NCBI RefSeq assembly: GCF_021021415.1
Contig: NZ_JAINWJ010000020.1
Span: 55,033 to 119,032 of the forward strand
Origin: Martelella mediterranea
GTDB taxonomy: Bacteria; Pseudomonadota; Alphaproteobacteria; Rhizobiales; Rhizobiaceae
Direction of reading: 5' to 3'
DNA: 64,000 bases
This document shows, one piece after another, positions 1 through 9,134 of the stretch. The notes below the pieces were generated by a model. That model ran no database searches. It was given only the letters and a program-made list of their open reading frames with translations, and had not been told where the DNA came from. Made by a program: the position numbers and the translations under genes. The stretch's first letter is position 1. Every line of letters starts with the position of its first letter.

Positions 1-92
1 CCATGATTTTCAAGGACAGGAAGCAAAGATGCGAATCCACTTAAATTCCGAGTTGAACACACCAGCGTCTCGCAGGCGGCTCTAACCATATC

Positions 93-108
93 GCCCGGCT
101 TGCCGGGC
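93..108. other. GC-rich inverted repeat upstream of tolQ
   Basis: GCCCGGC-TT-GCCGGGC is a 7-bp perfect inverted repeat about 25 bp before the tolQ ATG. It has no T-run on the + strand, so it is either the tail of an upstream gene's terminator or a leader hairpin. The sequence from 1 to 132 shows no gene start other than tolQ. Confidence 0.4.
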
Positions 109-132
109 CAATCTATTCAGGGACTTCGTCAT

Positions 133-852
133 ATGGAACAGCTTGGGTTGGAAGCTACGCACGCCGATGTCGGCCTTCTGGCGCTCTTCTGGCAGGCGGG
201 ATTCGTCGTCAAGATCGTGATGCTGGGGCTGATCGCCGCGTCGGTCTGGACCTGGGCGATCGTGATCGAGAAGATCATCGCCTACAACAAGGAACGCCGC
301 GCCTATAATCAGTTCGAGGATGCGTTCTGGTCGGGCACCTCGCTCGAAAAACTCTACAGCAACCTCTCGGACCGCAAGACCAGCGGCATGGCCGCCGTGT
401 TCGTCTCGGCCATGCGCGAGTGGAAAAAATCCTTCGAGCGCGGCGCGCGGGCGCCGATGGGCTTGCAGATGCGCGTCGAAAAGGCGATGGATGTCGCCAT
501 CCAGCGCGAATCCGAAAAGCTCGAGGCCCGTCTCGGCTTTCTGGCAAGCGTCGGTTCCGCGGCGCCGTTCATCGGTCTGTTCGGCACGGTCGTCGGCATC
601 ATGACCTCGTTCCAGGCGATCGCCGGATCGAAATCGACCAATCTCGCCGTGGTTGCCCCCGGCATTGCCGAGGCGCTGCTTGCAACGGCCATCGGCCTTG
701 TCGCGGCCATTCCCGCCGTTGTTGCCTACAACAAGTTCTCCGCCGATTCCGGCAAGCTTGAGGGCCGCATGGAGGGCTTTGCCGACGAGTTCTCATCCAT
801 CCTGTCGCGTCAGATCGACGAAAAGCTGCAGTCGCGTCCGGCTGCCGAATAG
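133..852 (+). CDS. tolQ: Tol-Pal proton-channel subunit TolQ
   Basis: Inner-membrane subunit of the TolQR proton channel, which uses the proton-motive force to drive TolA and keep the outer membrane attached during constriction. The 239-residue protein starting MEQLGLEATHADVG has a first membrane segment at about residues 20-40 and two more in the conserved C-terminal half, around GSAAPFIGLFGTVVGIM and IAEALLATAIGLVAAIPAVV, typical of the MotA/TolQ/ExbB family. An in-frame TTG at 100 could extend it by 11 residues, but the ATG at 133 gives the usual family N-terminus. First gene of tolQRAB-pal-cpoB; tolR follows after 18 bp. TolQ rather than ExbB because of the tol neighbours. Confidence 0.96.
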   Translation: MEQLGLEATHADVGLLALFWQAGFVVKIVMLGLIAASVWTWAIVIEKIIAYNKERRAYNQFEDAFWSGTSLEKLYSNLSDRKTSGMAAVFVSAMREWKKSFERGARAPMGLQMRVEKAMDVAIQRESEKLEARLGFLASVGSAAPFIGLFGTVVGIMTSFQAIAGSKSTNLAVVAPGIAEALLATAIGLVAAIPAVVAYNKFSADSGKLEGRMEGFADEFSSILSRQIDEKLQSRPAAE

Positions 853-870
853 CGAGGGGAGAACCAACCA

Positions 871-1320
871 ATGGCAATGTCCATGGGAACAGGCGGCAAG
901 ACCGGCGGCCGAGGCCGCAGGCGCGCAAGACGCGCCCCCGTCAGCGAAATCAACGTCACGCCTCTGGTCGACGTCATGCTGGTGCTGTTGATCATCTTCA
1001 TGGTCGCAGCTCCGATGATGACGGTCGGCGTGCCGATCGACCTGCCGGAAACCCAGGCCCAGGCGATGAATTCGGATACCCAGCCGATCACCATCTCGGT
1101 CAATCCGGAAGGGCAGATTTTCCTGCAGGAAACCGAGATACCGATCGACGAGGTCGTGCCCAAGCTCGAGGCGATCGCCACCACCGGCTACAATGAGCGC
1201 ATCTATGTGCGTGGCGACGCCAATGCCGATTACGGCACGGTGATGAAGGTGATGGCCCGCATTTCGGCCGCCGGCTTCAAGAATATCGGTCTCGTCACGC
1301 TGCAGGAACAGGATAGCTGA
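871..1320 (+). CDS. tolR: Tol-Pal proton-channel subunit TolR
   Basis: Partner of TolQ in the Tol proton channel. The 149-residue protein has a basic, Gly-rich cytoplasmic N-terminus, then EINVTPLVDVMLVLLIIFMV, the single ExbD/TolR membrane helix with the conserved Asp in PLVDVML that is thought to carry protons, and a periplasmic domain to the C-terminus. A GAGGGGA ribosome-binding site lies just upstream of ATG 871. It sits 18 bp after tolQ and 9 bp before tolA, consistent with one transcript. Confidence 0.96.
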   Translation: MAMSMGTGGKTGGRGRRRARRAPVSEINVTPLVDVMLVLLIIFMVAAPMMTVGVPIDLPETQAQAMNSDTQPITISVNPEGQIFLQETEIPIDEVVPKLEAIATTGYNERIYVRGDANADYGTVMKVMARISAAGFKNIGLVTLQEQDS

Positions 1321-1329
1321 TCTTAGCCC

Positions 1330-2451
1330 ATGAAGCGCAGCCTTGCCATTTCATTCCTGTTGCACTGTCTGGTCCTCGGCTGGGCAGTGTTTGTGCTTGG
1401 CGCGCCTTCATCGCTTGAAGTGGCCGATGTCGAAGCGCTGCCGGTGACGCTTATACCGGTGGAAGACATTACCCAGGTGCAGCAGGGCGACGAGACGGCG
1501 GAGCTTGCCGATATCGCAGCCCCCGTGCCGACCCGGCGGCCGCAGGAGGTCGCCGAGGCGCAGAATGTCGGCGACAACGATGTCGACCTCGAAACCGACA
1601 CCAACGCGACGCCGGACGATATCGCGCAGGAACAGGCAGCCCTGCCGACGCCTGCCGCCGAGCCGACGCCGGAACCCGCGCCGGTGGAAGAGCCCGCTTC
1701 CGAGCCGCCGCCCACGCCGCAACCGGCCGAACGGCCCGAACCCACGCCGGAGCCCGCTCCTGCGCCGGAACCTACCCCCGAGCCTGAGCCCGCGCCGGCC
1801 CCGGAGCCGACGCCAGCGCCGGAACCCGCGCCAGCCCCCGAGCCGACGCCTGAGCCGGAGGCAAGCCAGCCGGCTGCGGAGACGCCGCCGGAACCGGAAC
1901 TGGCCTTCCCCGAGCAGGCGCCGCTTCCCACCCGGCGTCCGCCGGAGCCGGTGTTGCGCGAGACCCGCACCGCCGAGGCGCCGCGGACCGACAGCCAGAC
2001 GACGGCGTCGACCACGGCCGAGGAAGACGATTTCGACGTGGACCAGATCGCAGCGCTTCTGAACCGCACCGAGGCCACCGGCGGCGGTGCGCAGCGTTCC
2101 GAAGCGCCGGCCGCGGCGGGCGCGACCCGCACAACCGGGGGCTCCACGCTCAGCCAGAGCGAGCTTGATGCGCTGCGCGGGCAGATCCAGCGCAACTGGT
2201 CCATCCTCGCGGGCCTTGACGGCGCGGACGATGTGCGCATACGCATCCAGATGAAACTCGATCCCTCCGGCGCGATCGTGGGCGCGCCCGAGGTGACTGC
2301 CACCGGTGGCAGCGAGAGCGCGCGGCGAATTCTCGCCGGCGGCGCGCGGCGCGCGGTGCTGAAGGCCTCGCCCTTCAGCGGGTTGCCGCGGGAAAAATAT
2401 GACGCCTGGAGCGAGGTCATCGTGAACTTCGACCCGAGCCAGATGCTTTAA
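1330..2451 (+). CDS. tolA: Cell-envelope integrity protein TolA
   Basis: Trans-periplasmic link between TolQR and TolB/Pal. The 373-residue protein has one N-terminal membrane anchor (about 5-25), a long Pro/Glu/Ala-rich middle (about 95-190) made of repeated EPxP and PAPEP units in place of the Ala/Lys helix of enteric TolA, and a C-terminal TonB/TolA-like domain (about 270-373) that includes QRNWSI and a KLDPSGAIVGAPEV strand. The repeats come from near-tandem DNA at about 1660-1870, a place where length variation between strains is likely. The ribosome-binding site is poor, so translation may depend on tolR upstream. Called from domain order and position; sequence identity to enteric TolA is low in this lineage. 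Confidence 0.92.
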   Translation: MKRSLAISFLLHCLVLGWAVFVLGAPSSLEVADVEALPVTLIPVEDITQVQQGDETAELADIAAPVPTRRPQEVAEAQNVGDNDVDLETDTNATPDDIAQEQAALPTPAAEPTPEPAPVEEPASEPPPTPQPAERPEPTPEPAPAPEPTPEPEPAPAPEPTPAPEPAPAPEPTPEPEASQPAAETPPEPELAFPEQAPLPTRRPPEPVLRETRTAEAPRTDSQTTASTTAEEDDFDVDQIAALLNRTEATGGGAQRSEAPAAAGATRTTGGSTLSQSELDALRGQIQRNWSILAGLDGADDVRIRIQMKLDPSGAIVGAPEVTATGGSESARRILAGGARRAVLKASPFSGLPREKYDAWSEVIVNFDPSQML

Positions 2452-2524
2452 CTCTTCATTCGGTGCCGCCTGAGGGCGATCCCCGGCGAACCGGAGCAAT
2501 CAACGCTGAAAGGCCAGTCCTGTC

Positions 2525-3832
2525 ATGCTTAAAAATTGTCTCGTCTTCCTTTCCGTCGCGTGGGCCGGCATCGCCGTGCTGTTCGTGACGCCCGCCAACG
2601 CGCTGGTGGAAATCGATATCTCCAGCGGCAACGTCCAGCCGCTGCCGATCGCGATCACCAATTTCATGTCGGACGATGGTCTCGGCGCGGACATTTCCGG
2701 CGTCATCGCCGCCGATCTGAAGCGCTCGGGCCTGTTCAAGCCGGTCGACAGCTCCGCCTTCATCGAGCAGATCAGCAATCCCGACCAGACGCCGCGTTTC
2801 GAGGACTGGCAGGTCATCAACGCCGAGGCGCTGGTGGTCGGCCGCGTCACCCGCGAGCCCGATGGCAGGCTTCGCTCCGAATTCCGGCTGTGGGATACCT
2901 ATGCCGGCCAGCAGATCATCGGCCAGCAGTTCTTCACCCAGCCCGACAATTGGCGGCGCGTCGCCCATATCATCGCCGATTCGATCTATCAGGCGCTGAC
3001 CGGCGAGCAGGGCTATTTCGATAGCCGCATCGTGTTCGTTTCCGAAAGCGGGCCGAAGACCGACCGCAAGCGTCGCCTCGCGATCATGGATCAGGACGGC
3101 TTCAACGTGCGCATGCTCACGGACGGGCAGTACATGGTTCTCACCCCCCGGTTCTCGCCGAACCGGCAGGAGGTCACCTACATGTCCTACGAGAACGACC
3201 AGCCGCGCGTCTATCTGCTCCAGCTTGAGACCGGACAGCGCGAGGTCGTCGGCAACTTCCCGGGCATGACCTTCGCGCCGCGGTTCTCTCCGGATGGCCA
3301 GCGCATCATCATGAGCCTGCAGCAGGATGGCAACGCCAACATTTACACAATGGACCTGCGCACCCGCTCGACCACGCGGCTGACGAATACCGGCGCCATC
3401 GACACCTCACCATCCTATTCGCCCGACGGTAACCGGATCGTGTTTGAAAGCGACCGCGGCGGGCGTCAGCAGCTCTATGTGATGAATGCCGACGGCTCCA
3501 ACCAGCAGCGGATTTCCTTCGGCGACGGCAGCTATTCGACGCCCGTCTGGTCGCCGCGCGGCGATCTGATCGCGTTTACCAAACAGTCCGGCGGCAAGTT
3601 CTCGATCGGGGTGATGAAGCCCGACGGCAGCGGCGAGCGCATTCTGACCACCGGTTTCCACAATGAAGGGCCGACATGGTCGCCGAACGGAAGGGTGCTG
3701 ATGTTCTTCCGCCAGAATGCCGGCGAGGGCGGTCCACACCTTTATTCGATCGACCTGACGGGTTACAATGAACAGCGCATCCAGACGCCGGATTTCGCAT
3801 CCGACCCGGCATGGTCGCCGCTGCTGGAGTAG
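2525..3832 (+). CDS. tolB: Periplasmic Tol-Pal beta-propeller protein TolB
   Basis: Periplasmic protein that cycles between Pal and TolA. The 435-residue precursor has a signal peptide (about 1-28, cleavage likely after PANA), an N-terminal alpha/beta domain (about 30-165), and a six-bladed propeller with WD40-like repeats of the form FSPDG/YSPDG/WSPRG (for example [45 protein letters not shown]). ATG 2525 lies 73 bp after tolA. Family length is typical at about 430. A structured gap separates it from pal. Confidence 0.97.
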   Translation: MLKNCLVFLSVAWAGIAVLFVTPANALVEIDISSGNVQPLPIAITNFMSDDGLGADISGVIAADLKRSGLFKPVDSSAFIEQISNPDQTPRFEDWQVINAEALVVGRVTREPDGRLRSEFRLWDTYAGQQIIGQQFFTQPDNWRRVAHIIADSIYQALTGEQGYFDSRIVFVSESGPKTDRKRRLAIMDQDGFNVRMLTDGQYMVLTPRFSPNRQEVTYMSYENDQPRVYLLQLETGQREVVGNFPGMTFAPRFSPDGQRIIMSLQQDGNANIYTMDLRTRSTTRLTNTGAIDTSPSYSPDGNRIVFESDRGGRQQLYVMNADGSNQQRISFGDGSYSTPVWSPRGDLIAFTKQSGGKFSIGVMKPDGSGERILTTGFHNEGPTWSPNGRVLMFFRQNAGEGGPHLYSIDLTGYNEQRIQTPDFASDPAWSPLLE

Positions 3833-3877
3833 AGCGCAAGGGACAGAATTCGTCCGCGCCGCGATGCGGGCTTGCCT

Positions 3878-3916
3878 TTAACGTTTCCTTAGCCATTTCC
3901 GTTGAGGGGACGTTAA
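3878..3916 (+). promoter_or_regulatory. Hairpin and CtrA-like sequence between tolB and pal
   Basis: TTAACGTTTCC (3878-3888) pairs with GGGGACGTTAA (3906-3916) to give an 11-bp stem with two G-U pairs. The left arm also reads TTAA-N7-TTAG (3878-3892) followed by CCAT, one base from the CtrA consensus TTAA-N7-TTAA and from the half site TTAACCAT. It lies about 130 bp upstream of the pal ATG in a 211-bp gap, so it may mark a separate pal promoter or processing site. Confidence 0.35.
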
Positions 3917-4043
3917 CAGTGATTTGCTAGCACTTTGCGGCAAGGTCGGCGGTCTGCGTACCGTCCATAGAGTTGAGTTGTATTTCCGCGTTATCGACCG
4001 GGCATCCGGTCCATGTTTTGAACGCTTCTTAAGGAGAGCGGTA

Positions 4044-4586
4044 ATGAGCCGAGCCACGTTTGGGGTTGAAGGCAATGCGAACAAATTCAGGGTGAAGCCC
4101 GCAATGGTCGCGCTTTGCGCGGTGCTTGCGCTGGCCGGCTGCGCCAAGGACAACAAGAACAACCTGCCGGGCAGCGGCATGGCGGGCGGCGCCGGCGCAT
4201 CCTCGGGCATCGCTTCCCCGGGCAGCGTCCAGGACTTCGATCTGAATGTCGGCGACACGGTCTATTTCGAAACCGATTCGGCATCGATCACGCCGATCGC
4301 CGCCCAGACGCTCGACAAGCAGGCCCAGTGGCTGCAGCGTTACCAGAACTACGCGATCCGCATCGAAGGCCATGCCGACGAGCGCGGCACCCGCGAATAC
4401 AACCTCGCGCTCGGCGCCCGCCGCGCCACGGCCACCAAGAACTACCTGGTGTCGCGCGGCATCCCGGCCAATCGCCTGTCGACGATCTCCTACGGCAAGG
4501 AACGTCCGGTCGCCGTCTGCGACAACATTTCCTGCTGGTCGCAGAACCGCCGCACCGTCACCGTGCTGACGGGCGCTGGCAGCTGA
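4044..4586 (+). CDS. pal: Peptidoglycan-associated lipoprotein Pal
   Basis: Outer-membrane lipoprotein that binds peptidoglycan and TolB. The 180-residue precursor carries a lipoprotein signal with lipobox LAGC (about residues 30-33) and a C-terminal OmpA-like domain (about 70-180) with the peptidoglycan-binding segment GHADERGTREYNLALGARRA. Start is ATG 4044, 7 bp after a strong AAGGAG; an in-frame start at 3924 would put a long tail before the lipobox and lacks such a site. The downstream terminator at 4607-4633 ends the tol-pal unit before cpoB. Confidence 0.96.
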   Translation: MSRATFGVEGNANKFRVKPAMVALCAVLALAGCAKDNKNNLPGSGMAGGAGASSGIASPGSVQDFDLNVGDTVYFETDSASITPIAAQTLDKQAQWLQRYQNYAIRIEGHADERGTREYNLALGARRATATKNYLVSRGIPANRLSTISYGKERPVAVCDNISCWSQNRRTVTVLTGAGS

Positions 4587-4606
4587 TCGGTCCGAAAGCA
4601 GACTTG

Positions 4607-4633
4607 AAAAACCGGCCTCGCGCCGGTTTTTTT
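4607..4633 (+). terminator. Rho-independent terminator after pal
   Basis: AAAACCGGC / GCCGGTTTT stem with a short CTCGC loop, then seven T residues. A clean intrinsic terminator 21 bp after the pal stop. Confidence 0.9.
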
Positions 4634-4723
4634 ATGTCCGCCGTGCAACAATTCGCGTTTTGATCTAAATATGGCCAGAAACACAGTGTGCGAAGGTTCG
4701 AGGCAAAAGGTTTGGGACATGCG

Positions 4724-5539
4724 ATGATGAAAAAAGCGATGATTTGTCTTCTGGCCGGTTCGGCGATGCTGGGAGGAAGCGCCAATGCGGCGGTCTTTCC
4801 CGCATTCGGCAAGGCGGCCGGACAGAACACGCAGGTGGTTCAGGTCCAGGCTATGGATCCGTCCCTCAGGATTCAGCAGCTTGAGGAGCAGGTGCGCAAC
4901 CTGACGGGCCAGGTCGAGGATCTCGGCTTCCAGATGCTGCAGATGGAAGAGAAGATCCGCAAGATGCAGGAGGACATGGAGTTCCGCCTGCAGGATCTTG
5001 AAAGCGGCATGGCGACGCCGCCCTCCAACGGTGCTGGCAATGCCGCCAGCGCCGACAGTGATGCGACGGCCACGATGGATGCGCCGCCGCCGAACCCGGA
5101 ACCCTCGGCGACCGCCGATGTGCCGGCCGATCTGCCCGAGGCGGCCGAAGGCGGAGGGTCCGATGCCGATTTCTACAAGCTCGCCTATGATCTCATTCTC
5201 TCCGGCGATTACCAGCAGGCCGAAGAGGCTTTCGGCGAGTTCGTGCTGAGCTATCCCGACAGCCCGCTCATTCCCGATGCCAGCTTCTGGCTCGGGGAAT
5301 CGATGCTGGCGCAGCAGAAATACAATGAAGCTGCCAAGACATTCCTGAATGCCTACAAGGCCTATGGCGATTCCGCCAAGGCGCCGGAAATGCTGCTGAA
5401 ACTCGGCCAGTCGCTTGCCGGAATGGACAACAAGGACGCCGCCTGCGCCACCTTTGCCGAAGTGCCGACGCGTTACCCGAACGCCGCCCAGGCCGTGCTG
5501 ACCAAGGCCCAGGCCGAGATCAGGGCCAATGGATGCTGA
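4724..5539 (+). CDS. cpoB: Tol-Pal coordinator CpoB (YbgF)
   Basis: Periplasmic protein that in E. coli coordinates PBP1B activity with Tol-driven constriction. The 271-residue precursor has a signal peptide (MMKKAMICLLAGSAMLGGSANA), an N-terminal coiled coil (about 47-95, QQLEEQVRNLTGQVEDL with regular heptads), an acidic Ala/Pro-rich linker, and a TPR domain (about 150-271, DFYKLAYDLILSGDYQQAEEAF onward). Start is the double ATG at 4724/4727; the in-frame GTG at 4688 would add a non-signal extension. Its last 7 bp overlap tilS. Confidence 0.93.
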   Translation: MMKKAMICLLAGSAMLGGSANAAVFPAFGKAAGQNTQVVQVQAMDPSLRIQQLEEQVRNLTGQVEDLGFQMLQMEEKIRKMQEDMEFRLQDLESGMATPPSNGAGNAASADSDATATMDAPPPNPEPSATADVPADLPEAAEGGGSDADFYKLAYDLILSGDYQQAEEAFGEFVLSYPDSPLIPDASFWLGESMLAQQKYNEAAKTFLNAYKAYGDSAKAPEMLLKLGQSLAGMDNKDAACATFAEVPTRYPNAAQAVLTKAQAEIRANGC

Positions 5540-6873
5540 CCGCGGTGTCAGCCGGATCACAGACATTTTCTGAAGCGGAAACCGCCCTCGATGCCGCCCA
5601 CAGCTTTGTAAGTCGTCTCAAGCCGGGCTGTCATGTTCTGGTCGCGGTGTCCGGCGGCAGCGATTCGCTCGGGCTGCTGGCGGCACTTTGCGAAGCCGCG
5701 GACGAATTTTCCCGCCGCGATATCCGCATTTCCGCTGCGACGGTCGACCACGGCCTGCGTGCGCAATCCGCCGATGAAGCGGCATCGGTCGCGCGCTTCT
5801 GCGCCATCCGCGCGATTGGACACGAAACGCTTCCCTGGCGCGGCGAAAAGCCGGCGACGGGGCTTTTGGCCGCCGCCCGCGACGCCCGCTATCGTCTGCT
5901 GGCAGACCATGCCGCTCGGATCGGCGCGGATGTGATCGCCGTGGCCCACACGCTTGATGACCAGGCCGAGACGCTGGAGATGCGCAAGGCCCGCAACCCC
6001 GACCCGCCGGTTTCCGGCATGGCGGCGGAAACGCTTCTGATGGGGCGCGCCTGGGTGGTGCGGCCATTTCTATCTGTTTCTCGCCAGTCGATCCGCGACC
6101 TGCTGGTCACGCGCGAAATTGCCTGGATCGACGATCCCTCCAATGACAACGCCCGCTTTGAACGCGTTCGGGTGCGGCAATCCCTGGAAGGCGCGATCGC
6201 GGCGCCGGGCGCCGAGGCCACTATGGCCGGGCATATGCGCGCCCGCCTTTCAGAAGCCGCCGCTGGGCTTTTCGATGCCTCCGTGCGCATTCATGGCGCG
6301 GCCGTGGCCGAAATCGATCTAGAAGCGATTGCGGCCAATTCGGATGCGGCGCGCTATCTGCTGAAGACGTTGACGGCGATCATCGGCGGCGAGACCCACG
6401 GTCCCGGAAAAGCGGCGCTTGCCGATATTCTGGCGATGGCCGAAGCGCCGCATGGCGCGCGCATGACGGCCGGGCGCTGCCTGTTCGAGCGCAACCGGAC
6501 GCGGCTGTTCATGCTGCGCGAACGGCGCGGCCTTGAGCGCATCGAGGTTCTACCGTGGACGACGCGCATTTGGGATGGCCGGTGGCGGATCGACAACCGC
6601 ACCGACGCAATGGTCGAGATCCGCCCCGCCAGCCTGGACGGCGAACCTGTCGAAGCCTTCGCCGCGCTTCCGCCCCGCCTGTCGAAGCTGGCGCATTCGA
6701 CCATGCCGTCCGCAGGGCAGGGCGCATTGCCGCAAGGGGTCGCAGTGAGCCGCATCCTGTCGCCCCACCGGTGCTATCTGCCCGGTTTCGATCTGGCGCT
6801 GGCCAACCGGATGGCGGAAGCTTTCGGGGTTTCGCCTTTCCCCGCGCCGGGCTATTTCGTCGCGGAAGATTAA
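5533..6873 (+). CDS. tilS: tRNA(Ile)-lysidine synthetase TilS
   Basis: Converts the wobble cytidine of the CAU-anticodon tRNA(Ile) to lysidine using ATP, so that it reads AUA codons. The 446-residue protein has the N-type PP-loop SGGSDS at about residues 41-46, followed by VDHGLR and the conserved AHTLDDQAET segment. ATG 5533 lies inside the end of cpoB (7-bp overlap), suggesting translational coupling. The order cpoB-tilS-ftsH is conserved in rhizobia. Confidence 0.95.
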   Translation: MLTAVSAGSQTFSEAETALDAAHSFVSRLKPGCHVLVAVSGGSDSLGLLAALCEAADEFSRRDIRISAATVDHGLRAQSADEAASVARFCAIRAIGHETLPWRGEKPATGLLAAARDARYRLLADHAARIGADVIAVAHTLDDQAETLEMRKARNPDPPVSGMAAETLLMGRAWVVRPFLSVSRQSIRDLLVTREIAWIDDPSNDNARFERVRVRQSLEGAIAAPGAEATMAGHMRARLSEAAAGLFDASVRIHGAAVAEIDLEAIAANSDAARYLLKTLTAIIGGETHGPGKAALADILAMAEAPHGARMTAGRCLFERNRTRLFMLRERRGLERIEVLPWTTRIWDGRWRIDNRTDAMVEIRPASLDGEPVEAFAALPPRLSKLAHSTMPSAGQGALPQGVAVSRILSPHRCYLPGFDLALANRMAEAFGVSPFPAPGYFVAED

Positions 6874-6890
6874 ACTTGGGATGCGCTTGT

Positions 6891-6922
6891 CTTGGCAAGA
6901 CATGGCGTCGACCCTATGTTAG
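6891..6922 (+). promoter_or_regulatory. Heat-shock (RpoH-type) promoter before ftsH
   Basis: CTTGGC (6891-6896), a 16-bp spacer and CCTATGTTAG (6913-6922). The second element matches the alphaproteobacterial heat-shock -10 pattern CYTATNTNNG at every position; the first differs from CTTGAC by one base. It lies 50 bp upstream of the ftsH ATG, a gene known to be RpoH-controlled in proteobacteria. Confidence 0.65.
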
Positions 6923-6933
6923 GCGTAACTCAG

Positions 6934-6959
6934 CGGCACCAATGTGCCGATCATATGAT
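6934..6959 (+). promoter_or_regulatory. ftsH leader hairpin and palindrome
   Basis: CGGCAC-CAAT-GTGCCG (6934-6949) is a perfect 6-bp hairpin followed at once by the palindrome ATCATATGAT (6950-6959), which ends 13 bp before the ATG. Both would lie in the short leader made from the heat-shock-type promoter. The role is unknown. Confidence 0.45.
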
Positions 6960-6972
6960 TTCGGGGATTTTG

Positions 6973-8913
6973 ATGAACCCAAACTTACGCAATATTGCGC
7001 TGTGGGCCATAATCGCGTTGCTGCTGGTCGCGCTTTTCAGCATGTTCCAGTCAACGCCGTCGCATAACGGCGCGACGCAGGTGGCTTATTCGCAGTTCGT
7101 CAGCGATGTCGATTCCGGCAAGGTCAAGGATGTGACCATTACCGGCAACACCATCACCGGCACTTATTCCGGCGGCGGCGGCAAGACATTCCACACCTAT
7201 GCCCCGGTTATCGACGATTCCCTGCTCACCAAGCTGGAAAACGCCAATGTGAATGTGGATGCCAAGCCGGTGAATGACGGCTCCGGCGGTATCCTGAGCT
7301 ATGTCGGCACGCTTCTGCCGATGCTCCTGATCCTCGGCGTCTGGCTGTTCTTCATGCGCCAGATGCAGGGCGGCTCGCGCGGTGCGATGGGCTTCGGCAA
7401 GTCCAAGGCCAAGCTTCTGACCGAGGCCAATGGCCGCGTCACCTTTGACGATGTCGCCGGCGTGGACGAAGCCAAGCAGGACCTTGAGGAAATCGTCGAA
7501 TTCCTGCGCGATCCGCAGAAGTTCCAGCGCCTCGGCGGCCGCATTCCGCGCGGCGTGCTGCTGGTCGGCCCGCCCGGTACCGGTAAGACGCTGCTGGCCC
7601 GCTCGGTCGCGGGCGAGGCCAATGTGCCGTTCTTCACCATCTCCGGCTCGGACTTCGTTGAAATGTTCGTCGGCGTTGGCGCATCGCGTGTGCGCGATAT
7701 GTTCGAGCAGGCCAAGAAGAACGCGCCCTGCATCATCTTCATCGACGAAATCGATGCGGTCGGCCGTCATCGCGGCGCCGGTCTCGGCGGCGGCAATGAC
7801 GAGCGTGAGCAGACGCTGAACCAGCTTCTGGTCGAGATGGACGGCTTCGAGGCCAATGAGGGCGTGATCCTGATTGCCGCTACCAACCGCCCCGACGTTC
7901 TGGACCCCGCGCTTCTGCGTCCCGGCCGTTTCGACCGTCAGGTCGTGGTGCCGAACCCGGATATCGTCGGCCGCGAACGCATCCTGAAGGTACACGCCCG
8001 CAATACGCCGCTTGCCCCGAATGTCGACCTCAAGGTCGTTGCCCGCGGCACGCCCGGCTTTTCGGGCGCCGATTTGATGAACCTCGTCAACGAGGCCGCG
8101 CTGATGGCCGCAAGGCGCAACAAGCGCCTGGTTACCATGGCGGAATTCGAGGATGCCAAGGACAAGATCATGATGGGCGCCGAGCGGCGTTCCACCGCGA
8201 TGACCGAGGCGGAAAAGAAGCTGACGGCCTATCACGAGGCGGGACATGCGATGGTGGCGCTCAAGGTGCCGGTGGCCGATCCCGTCCATAAGGCGACGAT
8301 CATTCCGCGTGGCCGCGCGCTTGGCATGGTGATGCAGTTGCCCGAGGGCGACCGCTATTCGATGAGCTACAAGTGGATGATCTCGCGCCTCGCCATCATG
8401 ATGGGCGGACGCGTTGCCGAGGAAATCACCTTCGGCAAGGAGAACATCACCTCTGGCGCCTCCTCCGATATCGAGCAGGCCACCAAGCTTGCCCGGGCGA
8501 TGGTGACGCAGTGGGGCTTCTCCGATGAACTTGGCCATGTCTCCTATGGCGAGAACCAGCAGGAGGTCTTCCTCGGCCATTCGGTTTCGCAGAGCAAGAA
8601 CGTTTCTGAGTCGACCGCCCAGAAGATCGACAGCGAAGTCCGCCGCCTGATCGACGAGGCTTATGCCGAGGCGACCCGGATACTGACCGAGAACCGCGAA
8701 GGCTTCGTGCAGCTCGCCGAGGGTCTGCTCGAATACGAGACGCTGTCCGGCGACGAGATCAAGGCGATCCTGAAGGGCGAGAAGCCCGCCCGCGATCTCG
8801 GCGACGATACCCCGCCCTCGCGCGGTTCGGCGGTTCCCTCCATGGGGCCGAAGAAGGACGCGCCCGCGCCGGCAGACGGCAAGGGCGACGGGTTCGAACC
8901 GCAGACCAATTGA
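6973..8913 (+). CDS. ftsH: ATP-dependent zinc metalloprotease FtsH (first copy)
   Basis: Membrane-anchored AAA+ protease that degrades misplaced membrane proteins and short-lived regulators. The 646-residue protein has a membrane helix at about 6-25, a periplasmic domain, a second helix at about 108-128, Walker A GPPGTGKT at 199-206, Walker B with IIFIDEIDA at about 255-262, the SRH region around [17 protein letters not shown], and zinc site HEAGH at 421-425. ATG 6973 gives the usual MNPNLRN N-terminus; the upstream in-frame start at 6892 lies on the predicted promoter and is rejected. A second, diverged ftsH is at 45549-47378. Confidence 0.97.
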   Translation: MNPNLRNIALWAIIALLLVALFSMFQSTPSHNGATQVAYSQFVSDVDSGKVKDVTITGNTITGTYSGGGGKTFHTYAPVIDDSLLTKLENANVNVDAKPVNDGSGGILSYVGTLLPMLLILGVWLFFMRQMQGGSRGAMGFGKSKAKLLTEANGRVTFDDVAGVDEAKQDLEEIVEFLRDPQKFQRLGGRIPRGVLLVGPPGTGKTLLARSVAGEANVPFFTISGSDFVEMFVGVGASRVRDMFEQAKKNAPCIIFIDEIDAVGRHRGAGLGGGNDEREQTLNQLLVEMDGFEANEGVILIAATNRPDVLDPALLRPGRFDRQVVVPNPDIVGRERILKVHARNTPLAPNVDLKVVARGTPGFSGADLMNLVNEAALMAARRNKRLVTMAEFEDAKDKIMMGAERRSTAMTEAEKKLTAYHEAGHAMVALKVPVADPVHKATIIPRGRALGMVMQLPEGDRYSMSYKWMISRLAIMMGGRVAEEITFGKENITSGASSDIEQATKLARAMVTQWGFSDELGHVSYGENQQEVFLGHSVSQSKNVSESTAQKIDSEVRRLIDEAYAEATRILTENREGFVQLAEGLLEYETLSGDEIKAILKGEKPARDLGDDTPPSRGSAVPSMGPKKDAPAPADGKGDGFEPQTN

Positions 8914-8920
8914 CCATTCA

Positions 8921-8949
8921 ACCGCCGGCCCCAAAGCCGGCGGTTTTTT
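8921..8949 (+). terminator. Rho-independent terminator after ftsH
   Basis: ACCGCCGGC / GCCGGCGGT, a perfect 9-bp stem with loop CCCAAA, then six T residues, 7 bp after the ftsH stop. It separates ftsH from glmM. Confidence 0.92.
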
Positions 8950-9134
8950 GTTGGCGTCTGGAGTTGCGTCCCGGAGGGCGTTTGTGGGCTACTGGTCAAT
9001 CGCGCCACGGTAACGCCATGTTAGCGGTGTTGACGTTATTTTACGTGCCCTGAGGGCGATAATCTGCGAAGACACTCTCGTTTGTATTTTAGCTTTGGAG
9101 CGACGCGACGCGCGCGGCGCTGAAGAGGATTGCC

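Noticed and set aside
1323..2499. Two long minus-strand ORFs (over 360 codons) opposite tolA
   Set aside because: They arise from the Pro/Glu/Ala codon bias of tolA; they are Gly/Arg/Ser-rich, have no family likeness, and tolA is well supported.
8891..8900. GGTTCGAACC resembling a tRNA T-loop
   Set aside because: It lies in the ftsH coding end, with no acceptor or anticodon stems around it. No tRNA was found in the window.
7051..8934. A 627-codon minus-strand ORF opposite ftsH
   Set aside because: Antisense shadow of a GC-rich gene; the + strand has all FtsH motifs.
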